DNA of 64,000 bases from Choristoneura fumiferana (GCF_025370935.1 NC_133486.1:8720821-8784820); one strand, 5' to 3'; counted from the first letter of the stretch, positions 32,901 to 43,597 are shown. A program made the numbers and translations. Notes: a model not told the origin generated them from the sequence alone.

Positions 32901-35900
32901 TATGATGTAAGTTGAATCATCAAGATTTCAATTCCACTGCCTAGTAGCTAGTACTAAAAGAAAACAAATAGCAAACAACTAGCTCTCATTTAAGTAAACA
33001 AAAACCGGCCAAGTGCGAGTCGGACTCGCGCACCGAGGGTTCCGTACAAACCTGTATGTAGTAACTTTAAAATTATTTTTATTATATGATATAACTAAAA
33101 ATTTACGGTTTTCGCAATTTTTCCTTTATCTGTGCTATAAGACGTTGCTTCGTACCAAATTTCAAGATTCTGAGTCCACGGGAAGTACCCTGTAGGTTTT
33201 GATTCCTTGCGAGTTTCGAAAATTTGCGGCATAAACGGCTGTATCTTTTGATTTCGCTGGTTTAGAAGTTTGATTTTTACACAGCTCCAAGGGACAGAAG
33301 ACCTGAGTATTTGATATAAATTTCAGCTTGATAACTCCACCCATTCCTGAGAAAAAGGGTCTTGACAGACGGACGGACGGACAACAAAGTGATCCTATAA
33401 GAGTTCCGTTTTTTCCTTTCGAGGTACGGAACTCTAAAAATGGAGAGTTAAGCAAAAAAATATAACACTTGTATTTTTTCATTTTCAGATATGTTGTGTG
33501 ACTTTGATAATCGCCTTTGTCGAAGCACAAAAGAGTTTGAATGTACCGAAACCTGTCATAGCTCTCGAGAAACGATCGCGCCCTCCAATATGGCGCCGCT
33601 CTCCCGAAGAAAGGCGAAAGCTGTCCCTCTTCCCGAAGAACAACAAGAAGTTTGTTGTAACTGAAAGATCGACGCTTAAAACCGATGTCACGAAGCCAAT
33701 GGTAACAACCAAGAGGCCGTTGCTGAGAAAACTATTCGTGCAAGACAAAATAGACGAGAGAAGGTGGTCTTTTCCTACACGAGAACCTATGACAAAGTTC
33801 AAACAATTCGAGCCAGTAGCACCACATCCAAAACGGAATTATAATAGACATTATAAAGCAAAAAATCATAATGAAAGAGCTGAACCATCGACGATTAAAT
33901 CTGTTGTAACTAATGTGAAGGCAGAAAATTCAACACACAATGCTCAGTTTAATAGTGGTAACTTAGTCCAAGCGTTAAATAAAATCAATGCATACTACAC
34001 CAATAAAACATCAAGTAAAAAAAATAATAAATTTTTCAAAAAACCTGGCACTGATGCAAGTGGCATTAAAAAACAAAAAATGGAAGCCACTAAGATTAAT
34101 GAACAGGTTGTTAATGCGACTGAAAAAGTTTTTTTGAGCAAGCCTGTGGATCACGTGATGCAAAATAGTAAACCGTTAAAGGCCAGCTCGCTTGATAAAG
34201 TCTCCGAAAAATATTCAGATGAAAATGATTATGAGAGCAACGAAGCAAATGTGACACAGACAATTAATGAACAACTAAATAAAACAGCGGAAAAAGTTTT
34301 TTCGAGCAAGCAGGTTGATAACGTGATGCAAAACAATAAATGGTTTAATGCCAGCTCGCCCAATCTAGTCTACGAAGAATATATCGATGAAAATGATTAC
34401 GAAACCAGCGAAGCAAATGTAACAAAGATTATTATTAATGAACAACTAAAGAAAACAGCTGAAAAGCTTTACCTGAGCAAGCAGGTAGATAACGAAACGC
34501 GTAGCAACAAATCGTTAAATGCTAGCTCACTTGATACAGTCTCAGAAAAATATACAGATAAAAGCAGCGAACAAAATATGATACAGATAGCGATTAATGA
34601 ACAACTAAATAAAACAGGTCAAAAAGTTTTCTTGAGCAAGCAGGTGGATGACGTGATGCAAAACAATAAATTGTTTAATACCAGCTTGCCCAATGTAGTC
34701 TCCGAAAAATACATAGATGAAAATGATTACGAAACCAGCGAAGCAAATGTGACAAAGACTACTATTAATGAACAACTAAAGAAAAAAGCTGAAAAGCTTT
34801 TCCTGAGCAAGCAGGTAAATAATGTGACGCATAACAACAAATCTATAAATGCTAGCTCATTTGATACAGTCTCTGAAAAATATACAGATGAAAGGAGCGA
34901 AGTAAATGTGATACCGATAGCGATTAATGAACAAATGAATAAAACAGCTGAAAATGATTTCATGATCAAGCAGGTGGATAACACTATGCAAAACAATAAA
35001 TCATTAAATACTAGCTTGCTCGATATAGTTTCAGAAGAATATGTAAATGGAAGCAGTGAAGTAAATGTGACACAGACAACTATTAACGAAAAAGTAAATG
35101 AAACTGCTCAAAATAATTTATTAAGCATACAGATCAGTAATATCCCTCAGCATACAAATTCATTAAAAATAAACGTGCCTGATAACTTTTCAGATGAATA
35201 TTTAGGTAATGAAAGTGATCTTCATGTCATTCCTACCACTCCGATAAAAATAATTAAAGACCAAGAAAATGAATATATAGTGATACATAATACATTTACT
35301 GAAGAACCAGTTAGCCACAGTGAACCGCTTGAAGGCAGATCTTTAGAGACGAATGAATTAGATCTTAATAATCAAAAAAATCCTATAGTTTTTAAATTGA
35401 ATGACAAACTGAATTTTGGCGAGAAAGCGGAAGACCTTTCACAATTGGAGAAATTTCACATATTGAAAGTAATTGCAAAAGACGCAAGCGATTACAAAGA
35501 CCATGAACTTTCAAGAGATTCCAATAATGCAGAACTTTTTACTGTACCAATCCATAACATTAACAAAAAAACTGTAAACAGTAATTCACAGAAGTTTGAA
35601 GAAATCTCCAATAATTTTTATGAAGTATACCCTGTTATTGGTTTGGAATACAAAGACAAAATTTCTACTGAGAGCAATATTGAAGATGCTGAAATTGTAG
35701 TTACAGAAAAATATGAAAACAGAAATATAGAAATTAACTCAGACTATACAAATACTGAAAGAAGTAGCGTTAATATTATTAATGATTTAGAGAATTTAAT
35801 CGAGGTTATCAAAAGCAATACAACGTCATCAGAAAGTACAGCAGATATTGCGGACTCGCAGCTGTTAAAGCTTGATTTAAATATCGTTGAAGAATACTCA

Positions 35901-38900
35901 GACAGGCCTAACAATATGTCAGCTAGATACGACCAGACTACTCTTGAGCCATACTTACATGATAGCCTCAGCGTGTCTCCAATAGAAATTACTTTTTATA
36001 ATGTTAAAACGGTTAGCGCAGAAGGAAAACCGGAAGAACCAATTTTAATAAAACCTGTAATAATCAATCAAAATACTGCAGATCAAAGAACCGAAAATGT
36101 CTTCTCTATGAATAATGATTCTGTAACGGAGATTACAGAAAATATTAAAGATTGGAACACTATTTTCAGTGGCATCACAAATGTCAATATTGAAGAAAAC
36201 ATCAACGTCATAAATGAAAATAGTTCCGTTGTTGATAACTTACAAAATTTAGTCGAAGTTATCAAACATAAATCTGCGGTTGGGTACGATAGCGAAGTAG
36301 CCATTGGCGAAACACAGCTTCTAAATCTAGATATGAATATTGTCGAAGAATATAGTGACCAGCCCATCGTAATCACTACAAAATTAGACGGGATCACCCA
36401 AGCATTCTACTTAAGTGACGCATCTTTGACTGAAACTCCGATAGAAATATTGTTTGATAGTCAAGAAGCGCTCAAAACTGAAAAAGTTTCTGTTCAACCT
36501 ATTCCCAACGAAATTGTACAAAAAAATATCAACAAATCTGTAACTAATGATTTGAGTAAAACCAACGAAGTGTTTTCTACAATCAATGATACCATGACAG
36601 AGATTACGTTTAACACAGGAGACTTAAATACTTACGTCAAAGATATATCTTTGGTTGAGTATAGTAGCGAAAAAACCGTTGGCGAGACACAGCTTGTAAA
36701 TTTAGATATGTATATTATTGAAGAAAATGGTGCCAAGCCCACCGTGATCACTACTGAATCAGACAGGACCACCCAAGCATTCTACTTAAGTGATAGATCT
36801 CTAACTGAAAGTCCGGTAAAAGTATTGTCTGATAGTCAAAAAGCGCTTAATACTGAAAAAGTTTCCGTTCAAACAGTTTTCAACGAAAATGTACATAAAA
36901 TAATCGACAAATCTGTAATTAATGAGTTGAGTAAATTTGATGAAATACTTTCTATAACCAATGGTCCTACGACAGAGGTTTCACTTAATATAGGAGATGG
37001 AAATACTTACATAGTAAGTTTAATTGAAATCTCGAATATTGATCAAAACAGCAGCGAAAATAATGAAAATAGTACAATTGTTATTACTTCACCAAACTTA
37101 GACGAGGTTCTCAATTACAATTTAATCGTTGGTGACGATAGTGAGGTAGCTATTAGCGAAATCGAGCTTTTAAATAGTCATATAAATATTGTTGATAATG
37201 ACACTGATAAACCACACGTAATCACTGTTGCTGTAGATCAGACCCTCGGTACTAAAGAAGATTACATTGAATCTGAACATGAGATAGAAGTTACTTCTAG
37301 AGAAATCTTCTTCAATAATCGTGAACCATCTAGCACAGATTTATCATTTGACTTGTATACAACTAAAAGTACTGTTGAGCCTGCGACTGATGAATTGAAT
37401 ACAACTGACGAAGTAACTAAAGTTGATGATTCTGTAAAGACAATTTCACCTAAAGTAGAAGATATTAATACTACTTACCAAACCGAAAATTTGACTGATA
37501 ATCAAAATGCTAATAAACTCATTGATTTACCGAACTTAGGCAATTGCACCAATGATAATGGCGACTCAAATTTTGGTCACACCACTGAAGTAGCTATTAC
37601 TGCAACACAGCTCTTAACTTTTCATATAAACATTATTGAAGCAAACAATGACAAGCCTAACGCGAATGTCACTGTTTTGAATGAGACCACTCAAAAACCT
37701 CATTTAAATGGTGAATACGTTGATATTCTTAAACCACTTAGGTCAAACAATGAACTACTTAATATGCCTACAATAGCAAAATTCAACGAATCAGTCACTA
37801 GTCAACCCAGTCCGACTTATAAAGATATTGAAATTACTGAGAAATCTATTGATTTAACAGATAAAGAAATTTCAGATGAACGGATAGCCAACAGCTTATC
37901 AGATTATCTTAATGAAAAAGGAGTCTACAGTAAATTGAACATAGTTAGTGAAGAAATATCAAGTGAATCATTTATAGATCACTCTATTAATTCAAACGCA
38001 GCGATTTCAAATGAGTCATCAGTTGTTGCCAACGATTCCAGTAGCACTATTGAAGAAATGTTTGAGATAATGATAGCGAAAGCTAATCAATTCAGGAACT
38101 TGACTGGTGGAATTTCAGATGACTTAAATGTTTTAAATGACAGAAGTGTAGTTACACAAGAGGAGATATCTGATAATAAGGCAGCTGACCAATCAAAAAA
38201 CTTGACTGATGAAATTTTTAATGAGTCTTCAGTTTTAAGTGACAGTTCCAGTAGCATAATAACAACTGAAGAGATATCGGATAAAATAACACCTGACAAA
38301 TCGGAAAACATAACCGATGAAATTTCGAATGATTCAAATATTTTAAGTGACAGCTCCAGTACCATAGTTACACAAGAAGATGATGAAATGGCAGAATCAT
38401 ATATTTTAATTGACAGTTCCAGTAACATAGTTACACAAGAAGAGGTATCTGATGAAACGACAGCTGACCAATCAAAAAATTTGATTGACGAAATTTCGAA
38501 TAAATCCTATGTTTTAAATAAAAGTTCAAGTGGTGATTTAACGACTGAAGGGATATTTTATGAAATGACAAGTTACGAGTCAGAAAACTTAACTGAAGAT
38601 ATTTCAAATGAATCACATATTTTAAATTACAGTTCCAGCACTACAGTAACAACTGAAGAGATAATTGATGATTTATCTGATGAAGAATCAGAATATAATT
38701 TAACTGGTGAAATTGCGAATGAGTCACAGTTGACTGAACAATCTAAAGATGTAACGGGCGAAGATACATCTAATGAATCTGTCATCGATGTACGTCACTC
38801 GAATACAGAATTGGCGGCTAATGAGAAGCTCGTTAGTAGAAATAAAAGGTAAATTATTTTCTACGGCATTAACTGTTTTATTTAAATATTACGTCTGACT

Positions 38901-39053
38901 TCTTTTAAATGTTTTAATAATGATTTTATTAATTAAAGGAGCAATAATATAATTGAAGAAGAGAATCTGGCGACAACTTTGAGCAGCTTCAAGTATACTG
39001 GACATGGAAGTCGACTGGGTCACGACTTAAGATTTAAAAACATCAATGCCTGA
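29954..39053 (+). CDS. Giant secreted protein with three internal repeat arrays (~1,829 aa), three exons
   Basis: I do not recognise this protein. Exon 1 (29954-29968) encodes MRILW before donor GTGAGT. Exon 2 (33489-38848) follows acceptor TTTTCAG in phase 0. Exon 3 (38939-39053) follows a 90-nt intron (donor GTAAAT at 38849, acceptor AAAG) and adds 37 codons plus a stop. The joined start MRILWICCVTLIIAFVEA is a good signal peptide. Residues 19 to about 200 are strongly basic (for example RPPIWRRSPEERRK). The rest is acidic and low-complexity, rich in Asn, Ser, Glu, Thr and Val, with almost no Cys and many N-glycosylation sequons. Three unrelated arrays follow one another: A (about residues 208-589), B (about 766-1465) and C (about 1542-1770). 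The layout of a tiny signal-splitting exon plus one huge repetitive exon resembles lepidopteran silk genes, but it lacks Gly/Ala blocks; a sericin- or mucin-like role is only a guess. RNKR (1789-1792) is a furin-type site before the 37-residue tail. Confidence 0.75.
30683..30856. mobile_element. hAT-like MITE with 8-bp target duplication
   Basis: The 174-bp element begins CAGGGGTCCCGATGCGGCCC and ends GTTGCCGACCCCTG. The 8-bp sequence ATCTAAAC stands directly outside both ends (30675-30682 and 30857-30864). CAGGGGTC ends and 8-bp duplications are diagnostic of the hAT superfamily. No transposase. Confidence 0.85.
31150..31405 (+). mobile_element. LINE 3' tail ending in (TAAAC)n
   Basis: GACAACTCCCCCTTGAGGAC near the left and AATAAATAAACTAAACTAAA at the right match the 3' UTR at 20263-20597. 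Contains a (TTTC)n run at 31332-31352. No coding part. Confidence 0.6.
31493..31765. repeat. Dispersed moth repeat, longest copy
   Basis: It opens AGTAGGGCCTTGTGCAAGGT, CCGCCCGGATTGCTACC and runs through GCAGCAGTGCTTGCACTG to TGGGCGGTGGTGATCTCTTA and a T-poor end CGAATAAAAAAAAAC. Opposite orientation to the copies at 28841-29026 and 57822-57960. Confidence 0.65.
32640..32825 (-). mobile_element. Partial tRNA-derived SINE
   Basis: TTGGGCCGTAGTTCCCACGC, CAGTGCGGATTGGGAACTTC, CGCACATGAATTTTGAAAAG match the middle of the SINE at 13780-14091; both the tRNA head and the 3' tail are missing. Confidence 0.6.
33001..33440 (+). repeat. GGTTCCGTA / GGAACTCTA repeat, near-complete copy
   Basis: It starts AAAACCGGCCAAGTGCGAGT, CGGACTCGCGC and GGGTTCCGTAC, and ends GACAGACGGACGGACGGACA with GGTACGGAACTCTAAAA. 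It is the best copy of this family in the window. Confidence 0.7.
34095..35240 (+). repeat. Coding repeat array A: seven units of ~55 residues
   Basis: Each unit starts INEQ(L/M/V) and carries T-A-E-K, L-S-K-Q-V-D-N, M-Q-N-N-K, N-A-S-S, V-S-E-K-Y and ends around E-A-N-V-T. Units 2 and 4 share DENDYETSEANVTK and units 3 and 5 share a KK-A-E-K-L form, so dimers have been duplicated. The last unit is diverged. Sequons NKT, NAS and NVT recur in most units. Confidence 0.85.
35769..37870 (+). repeat. Coding repeat array B: about five units of ~130-150 residues
   Basis: Shared anchors in each unit are N-L-x-E-V-(I), E-V-A-I-x-E-T-Q-L-L-x-L, N-I-V-E-E-Y-S-D-x-P, then Q-A-F-Y-L-S-D in the middle pair, and a T-E-I-T-x-N-x-x-D-x-N-T end. 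Units 2 and 3 are most alike; units 1, 4 and 5 are diverged. The mature region's only conspicuous Cys (NCTND) is in unit 5. Confidence 0.7.
38097..38780 (+). repeat. Coding repeat array C: about six units of ~35 residues
   Basis: The unit is roughly N-L-T-D-E-I-S-N-E-S-x-V-L-x-D-S-S-S-x-I-V-T-x-E-E-I-S-D. Each has an N-L-T and often an N-E-S sequon plus a serine triplet. One unit is partly duplicated internally (ILSDSSST and ILIDSSSN). The antisense frame at 38087-38428 is a shadow of this array. Confidence 0.8.
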
Positions 39054-39427
39054 AATAAATGATTAGCAAACTTTTGGAACACCTTTACTTTGATACAGAC
39101 GTCGATAATGCTACCAAAGTTTTTAAAAAATTACTTCTACTTCATAATCGTTTTCGAAGTTTACCTCAGTTATGTCAGGTATTTAACTGAATCTTGTACT
39201 AAAGTGGATCCTTGGTGCTACTGATGTCATATTGACATGAAATTGATCATGAAAAGGTCACACCCTGGGACGCGATTCAGTTTCCGTGACTGTACGTACA
39301 TTGTGTAAGTTTCGAATATTCATGATTATTATGTTCAAATATCTGTAATATACAGCGTGTATTTTTCATAGAAACACAGAAAGTAACTAGAAGTTGGTCT
39401 TAGGGCTGTGAAGCAATATTGCAATAA
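39054..39427 (+). terminator. 3' UTR with candidate polyadenylation signals
   Basis: AATAAA begins directly after the stop (39054-39059) and recurs at 39422-39427. The first would give an unusually short 3' UTR. Between them lies the MITE-like block at about 39200-39297. Confidence 0.4.
39200..39297. mobile_element. MITE fragment related to 18575-18696
   Basis: CCTTGGTGCTACTGATGTCA, ATTGACATG, AAAAGGTCACACCCTGGGAC and TTTCCGTGACTGTA match the copy at 42529-42670 and, at its end, the 18575 element. Confidence 0.55.
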
Positions 39428-39429
39428 AT

Positions 39430-40168
39430 TTTAAAAGCATTAACTACTAAATCGTAATTATTTTTTAATTTACAATTTATTGCGGACAATAATTTGACAC
39501 GAGAGAGAACCAACAAGTTTCGAATCAACATAAAGTAAGTAGTAATCATGCAGTGATACATTGCGTGCTAATTTATTTCTAAGGCCAAAGAGTCGTAATT
39601 TTTAATACACCTACAAGATAATGAAGTTATGTTTATTAGGGCATTTTATTAACTACCTTTAACGTTTGTGGTTGTTCAAAAATACACGCTGTATATCGGT
39701 AGAGCATTTATTTTGCATTTATCATAGCATTATCTTTTTTACCCTGTGTTGGTGTTAAGTAAGTATACCTCAGAAATAGGTGCAATACCTTTGTAAATAA
39801 TCTTGTGTGATGGTATTATAATTATTAAAATGCGCACCCCTAATACAACACTGACGTAAATGCAAATTTTAAAAATTGGGAAGATGCTGGTGTAAAAAAA
39901 AGTTTAGTCGAATCAGTTAGATTATCAGAAAATATAGGACACGTATTTTTTATTTTGTAAATCAAAGCAAAAATGAATAAGATGCAGCGCGACAAAGTTC
40001 AGTGCGGGCCAGTAACGTCACTCCTTAGTAAAAAGTACACGTACGTACATAGGTGTGACGTAGCTCAATTTCAATTTCAATTCATTTATTGCTAAAAATC
40101 AATGTAAGTACAGATGTTATTATTACAATAAAGTCCATTGTTTCGCCTCCATAGGCATGCAACATACA
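39430..40168. other. Gene-free stretch
   Basis: No coding signal or repeat recognised. Confidence 0.35.
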
Positions 40169-40173
40169 TACAT

Positions 40174-40202
40174 TAATATATATATATATATATATATATA
40201 TG
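40174..40202. repeat. (TA)n microsatellite
   Basis: About 14 TA units. Confidence 0.9.
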
Positions 40203-40285
40203 CAATTTTCACTTATGAAGAACCCAGTGGTCATAACAGTAACACAACAAACAAGATTGACATTATATGATTGACACATTTCATG

Positions 40286-40720
40286 TTAATAACCAATAAT
40301 AATGAATCAATAAACTAAAGTAATATCATTAACTCACAGTAATAAGATTTCATTTCATGTCAAATAGCTAATAATAGTTAATCAATAAACTAAAATAATG
40401 GCATTAACTCATAATCATAAGATTTCATTTCATGTCAAACAGCTAATACTCGTAATACTGAATCAATAAACTAAAATAATGTCATTAACTCATAATAATA
40501 AGATTTCATTTCATGTCAAATAGCTAATAATACTGAATCAATAAACTAAAATAATGGCATTAACTCATAATAATAAGATTTCATTTCATTTCAGTAACTA
40601 ATAATAATGATTCAATAAATTAAAATAATGTCCTTAACTTACAATAATGAGCTTTCATTTCATGTCATTTCACTAACTAATAATAAGTAAATAATAAGAT
40701 TTATGTAACTTCATGTCAAT
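40286..40720. repeat. Minisatellite with a ~75-81-bp unit
   Basis: The word ATCAATAAAC (or TTCAATAAAT) recurs at 40306, 40381, 40462, 40537 and 40611, giving spacings of 75, 81, 75 and 74. Each unit also carries CATTAACTCATAAT and AAGATTTCATTTCATGTCAA. About five to six units, the last degenerate. Non-coding on both strands. Confidence 0.85.
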
Positions 40721-41299
40721 AGATAAAATAAATAATTAAATGACCATATCTTAATATTTCAAACTTCTAACCTTTGCAAAGAATTCATCGAGTGAATAAA
40801 AAGTCTCTTCATCGAGAAATCGCCACAAAAAAAGCTCGAAAAGTATACGTACACTGTGACGTAGCTCGTCCATAATTTTATGTTTAGTTGACAAAAGAAA
40901 AAATAAGTGTCCGATATTTGTTGAAAATCTAACCGACCGACTAATAATATATTTTTTGGAATTAGCCTTGTCACGGTTGTTTTAGAGGTGCGATGAATTA
41001 GATTAAGTTTTTCGTGTTAAGTTATTTTAGAAGTAAGTGTTAAGTTTTTATGTGTGAAGAAAGTGAAGATGGGTTGTCAGTTTTTATTAGCTCCAACACA
41101 ACGCTTTAAATGAAGTTTATTTATTTATATATGGACTATACCCTGACCTCTTAAGGCAAAATGCGGTATCTGAAAAAACACTTGAGTTATTTGTACTATT
41201 TTGTAGCTTAAAAAAAAACTGCAATCAGGCGTTACACATAAATAACTTAAAAGTGATTGATTTAGAGATACCGCCTTTTGAGTTAAGAAAGAGTACGCG

Positions 41300-41440
41300 T
41301 ACCAGTGACATGGTACAGGCCTCCTCTCAAAATGAGAGAGCTTGGGTGAGCCCGTGTGGATTGAAAACTTCACACACACTATTGTTTCTTTTTTGTTGTT
41401 TCCTCACTATGTGTTTTTCACCCTAAAGTTCATGGCGAAG
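41300..41440 (-). mobile_element. Eroded tRNA-SINE fragment
   Basis: GTACAGGCCTCCTCTCAAAA, TGAGCCCGTGTGGATTGAAA, ACTTCACACACACTATTG and TCCTCACTATG follow the order of the SINE at 13780-14091. Confidence 0.5.
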
Positions 41441-41444
41441 CTCC

Positions 41445-42101
41445 TTTATTCCAGGTTACATTATCAGAATATTCCCGAGAAGGAGCTCTACTCGGGATTT
41501 AGGTCATTGTCCAGACGAGAGAGTAGAGACACGTTGTCATACAGACGTACAAAAGTACGAGTCACTTTTTATATTGTTAAAAAATATAGTCCACAATATG
41601 GTATGTTTGCGTTGTTGTTATCGAATGTGACTTTGACTTTGAATCATTTCTTTAAAGGCCACTTGCTTTAAAAAATCTATTTAGAGTTAAGACCATGATT
41701 AGCCTGGTTTAGGTTTGACAGTTTCACACATTATTGAATCAACTAAACCAGGCTTAACACTAAATCAAGGTTTATTTCAGCAATGCAATTGATCAAAAGC
41801 ATTTTTTTTTCTACTTTATACTTACTCTTATATTGTAAGTGATTGCTTATCTATTTAATTTATTTCTGTAGTCTAACTACTGTCTCTTGCTCTATCTCAT
41901 CATCATCTTTATCTCTTTCTCTTTTAGTCTATACCTACTTAGGGAGAACTATTGGTTTGTCTCTGTCATTGTACGTGTAATGTTATTATTGTAAGTATAT
42001 TAATATGTTGTTGTCTATTAAAATACTTATTTATTTATCACATGTTATATATGTATTTTTGTTATTGTTCTAATCTGCTGTGAACTGCACCATTTATGAA
42101 A
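41445..42101. other. Gene-free stretch
   Basis: Nothing coding seen. An imperfect inverted pair around TTTAGAGTTAAGACCATGAT / AGGCTTAACACTAAATCAAG at about 41680-41770 suggests a small, diverged MITE. Confidence 0.4.
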
Positions 42102-42193
42102 TATACTGAGCGGCAATAATCTGGCCCTCTAATGTATGCAGTAATAGGTACTTTTGTAGGCAATGTGGGCCAAATTTTGTGCCGCTGAGTATA
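42102..42193. mobile_element. Short MITE with TATACTGAGCGGCA ends
   Basis: The ends TATACTGAGCGGCA and TGCCGCTGAGTATA (one offset) bracket about 65 bp. Second copy of the 27514-27605 family. Confidence 0.7.
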
Positions 42194-42242
42194 TTTTATT
42201 TGACTCTATCTGTTGAAAAAGATTACCTCGAAGAGATCGCTC

Positions 42243-42426
42243 TGTACAGTGGCGGAATGAGAAGGTTGACCAGTTTTCAAATAAATTCGTTTACACGTTG
42301 CCAGCATACTTATGTTACCTTTTTGAATGACATTATGAGGGAATATACTCGGTCGAGAAAGCAGTAATACTGAACAAGCAAATACAGACCATAAGGTGGT
42401 CAATCTTTTCATTCCACGACTGTACA
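42243..42426. mobile_element. MITE nested in a LINE tail
   Basis: The ends TGTACAGTGGCGGAATGAGA and the complement of TGTACAGTCGTGGAATGAAA form a ~30-bp imperfect inverted repeat. The sequence just left (GAAGAGATCGCTC) and just right (GGCAGGC...AATAAGGCTGCC) belongs to the LINE tail type at 18300-18470, so the MITE appears to have landed in it. Confidence 0.6.
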
Positions 42427-42528
42427 TAGAGACTATAAACATAAACAATTGGCAGGCAGCTTTAGCTTTAGAGTCTAAAAGCAATAAGGCTGCCTTTTAT
42501 TTATTTTGTAATTTTCTCTATGTGCAGT

Positions 42529-42670
42529 GAAGGAAACTAAATCGTGCACCAGGGTGAAACCTTTGTGCTAACTGATGTCATCTTGACATTCCGTACATCT
42601 ACCAAAATCATCATCATAGCGGAATTGATTATGAAAAGGTCCCACCCTGATACGCGATTCAGGTTCGACG
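42529..42670. mobile_element. MITE related to 18575-18696
   Basis: GTGAAGGAAACTAAATCGTG at the left, TGCTAACTGATGTCATCTTG, then GAAAAGGTCCCACCCTGATA and CGCGATTCAGG. The right terminus is eroded. Confidence 0.5.
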
Positions 42671-43597
42671 ACTTCCTGTTTTCTGTGTCGGTTATTTATT
42701 ATTGTGGTATTTAAGGGTCATTGTATATTGTATTGCATTGTGTAAATATATATATATTGTACAGCTATACAGTTCGAATAAAAAACTTGTTACATGTATA
42801 ATTATTTATTATGTTCTTTACAAAAATACTTACATTTACAGGCACCTAAAATGTACATCCTTATTCTAGTACAACGCAATGGCAAAAACATTTCTTCACA
42901 TATTTGTTATAAATTCTGTTCCTCTATCGATCACACGAGAAATATAAATATAATGTAATCTAGTTAAGGCAAGATAAACAAATGTGCAGTATATATATTG
43001 TTATATACATAAATTAGATTTAGCTTTAGATTTATCTGAGTTTAAAAACAGCTGAAGGAATTTAGATATACTTTTTCTTAAAATACTGTCACGATGTTGG
43101 TTTATAAAGATATGGCGTTTAATTATGTGAACGCCAACAACGCATATTTAAAGTTGTCACTTGAACGCCACTTCGTTATAATGTAGCCCGAACTTTTATG
43201 TTGTGTAGTTTAGAAAACTATTAATTTAATTAATATCGTCACTATTTTTAATAAAGCTCGTAATCTCAAATACGATAATTTTTCTGAATGAACTTTTGAT
43301 ATTGATTTGAGACACGAGAGTTTTTCAAAATAGTGTCGATATTTTATACGCGTTCTATGACATCTTGCGAACAATATGTTGGTGATCCTTAGGCTCACCA
43401 AATTTACGACATTAGATTAAATAATAAAGTGGATGCCAAAGAAAAAATGTGATAAGTACTTTCAAACCCAAATTCCGAAACAATGAATTTTACAGACTCG
43501 CAAAATTAAGTCTGTGAACGTATTCCCTTTTACCATACACATTCAACCTCAAAGTGCTTAAACCCCTAAGTAGTTGTCTCACTAATTTGAAACATTT

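Larger units (their letters stand above)
29969..33488. other. Intron 1 of the giant secreted-protein gene
   Basis: A 3,520-bp GT-AG intron holding the hAT-like MITE (30683-30856), a LINE tail (31150-31405), a dispersed repeat (31493-31765), a SINE part (32640-32825) and a GGTTCCGTA repeat (33001-33440). The last ends only ~50 bp before the acceptor. Confidence 0.7.

Noticed and set aside
34727..34996. Antisense open frame opposite array A, and similar ones at 36083-36397, 38087-38428 and 38431-38616
   Set aside because: Shadow frames created by the repetitive, biased codon use of the sense gene; no independent start, motif or promoter.
33498..38852. Single-exon gene starting at a GTG at 33498 and ending at TAA 38850
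   Set aside because: GTG is not a plausible start here; an acceptor AG lies just upstream at 33487-33488 and an in-phase exon with ATG and signal-peptide start exists at 29954. The stop at 38850 is inside a GT-AG intron whose removal extends the frame.
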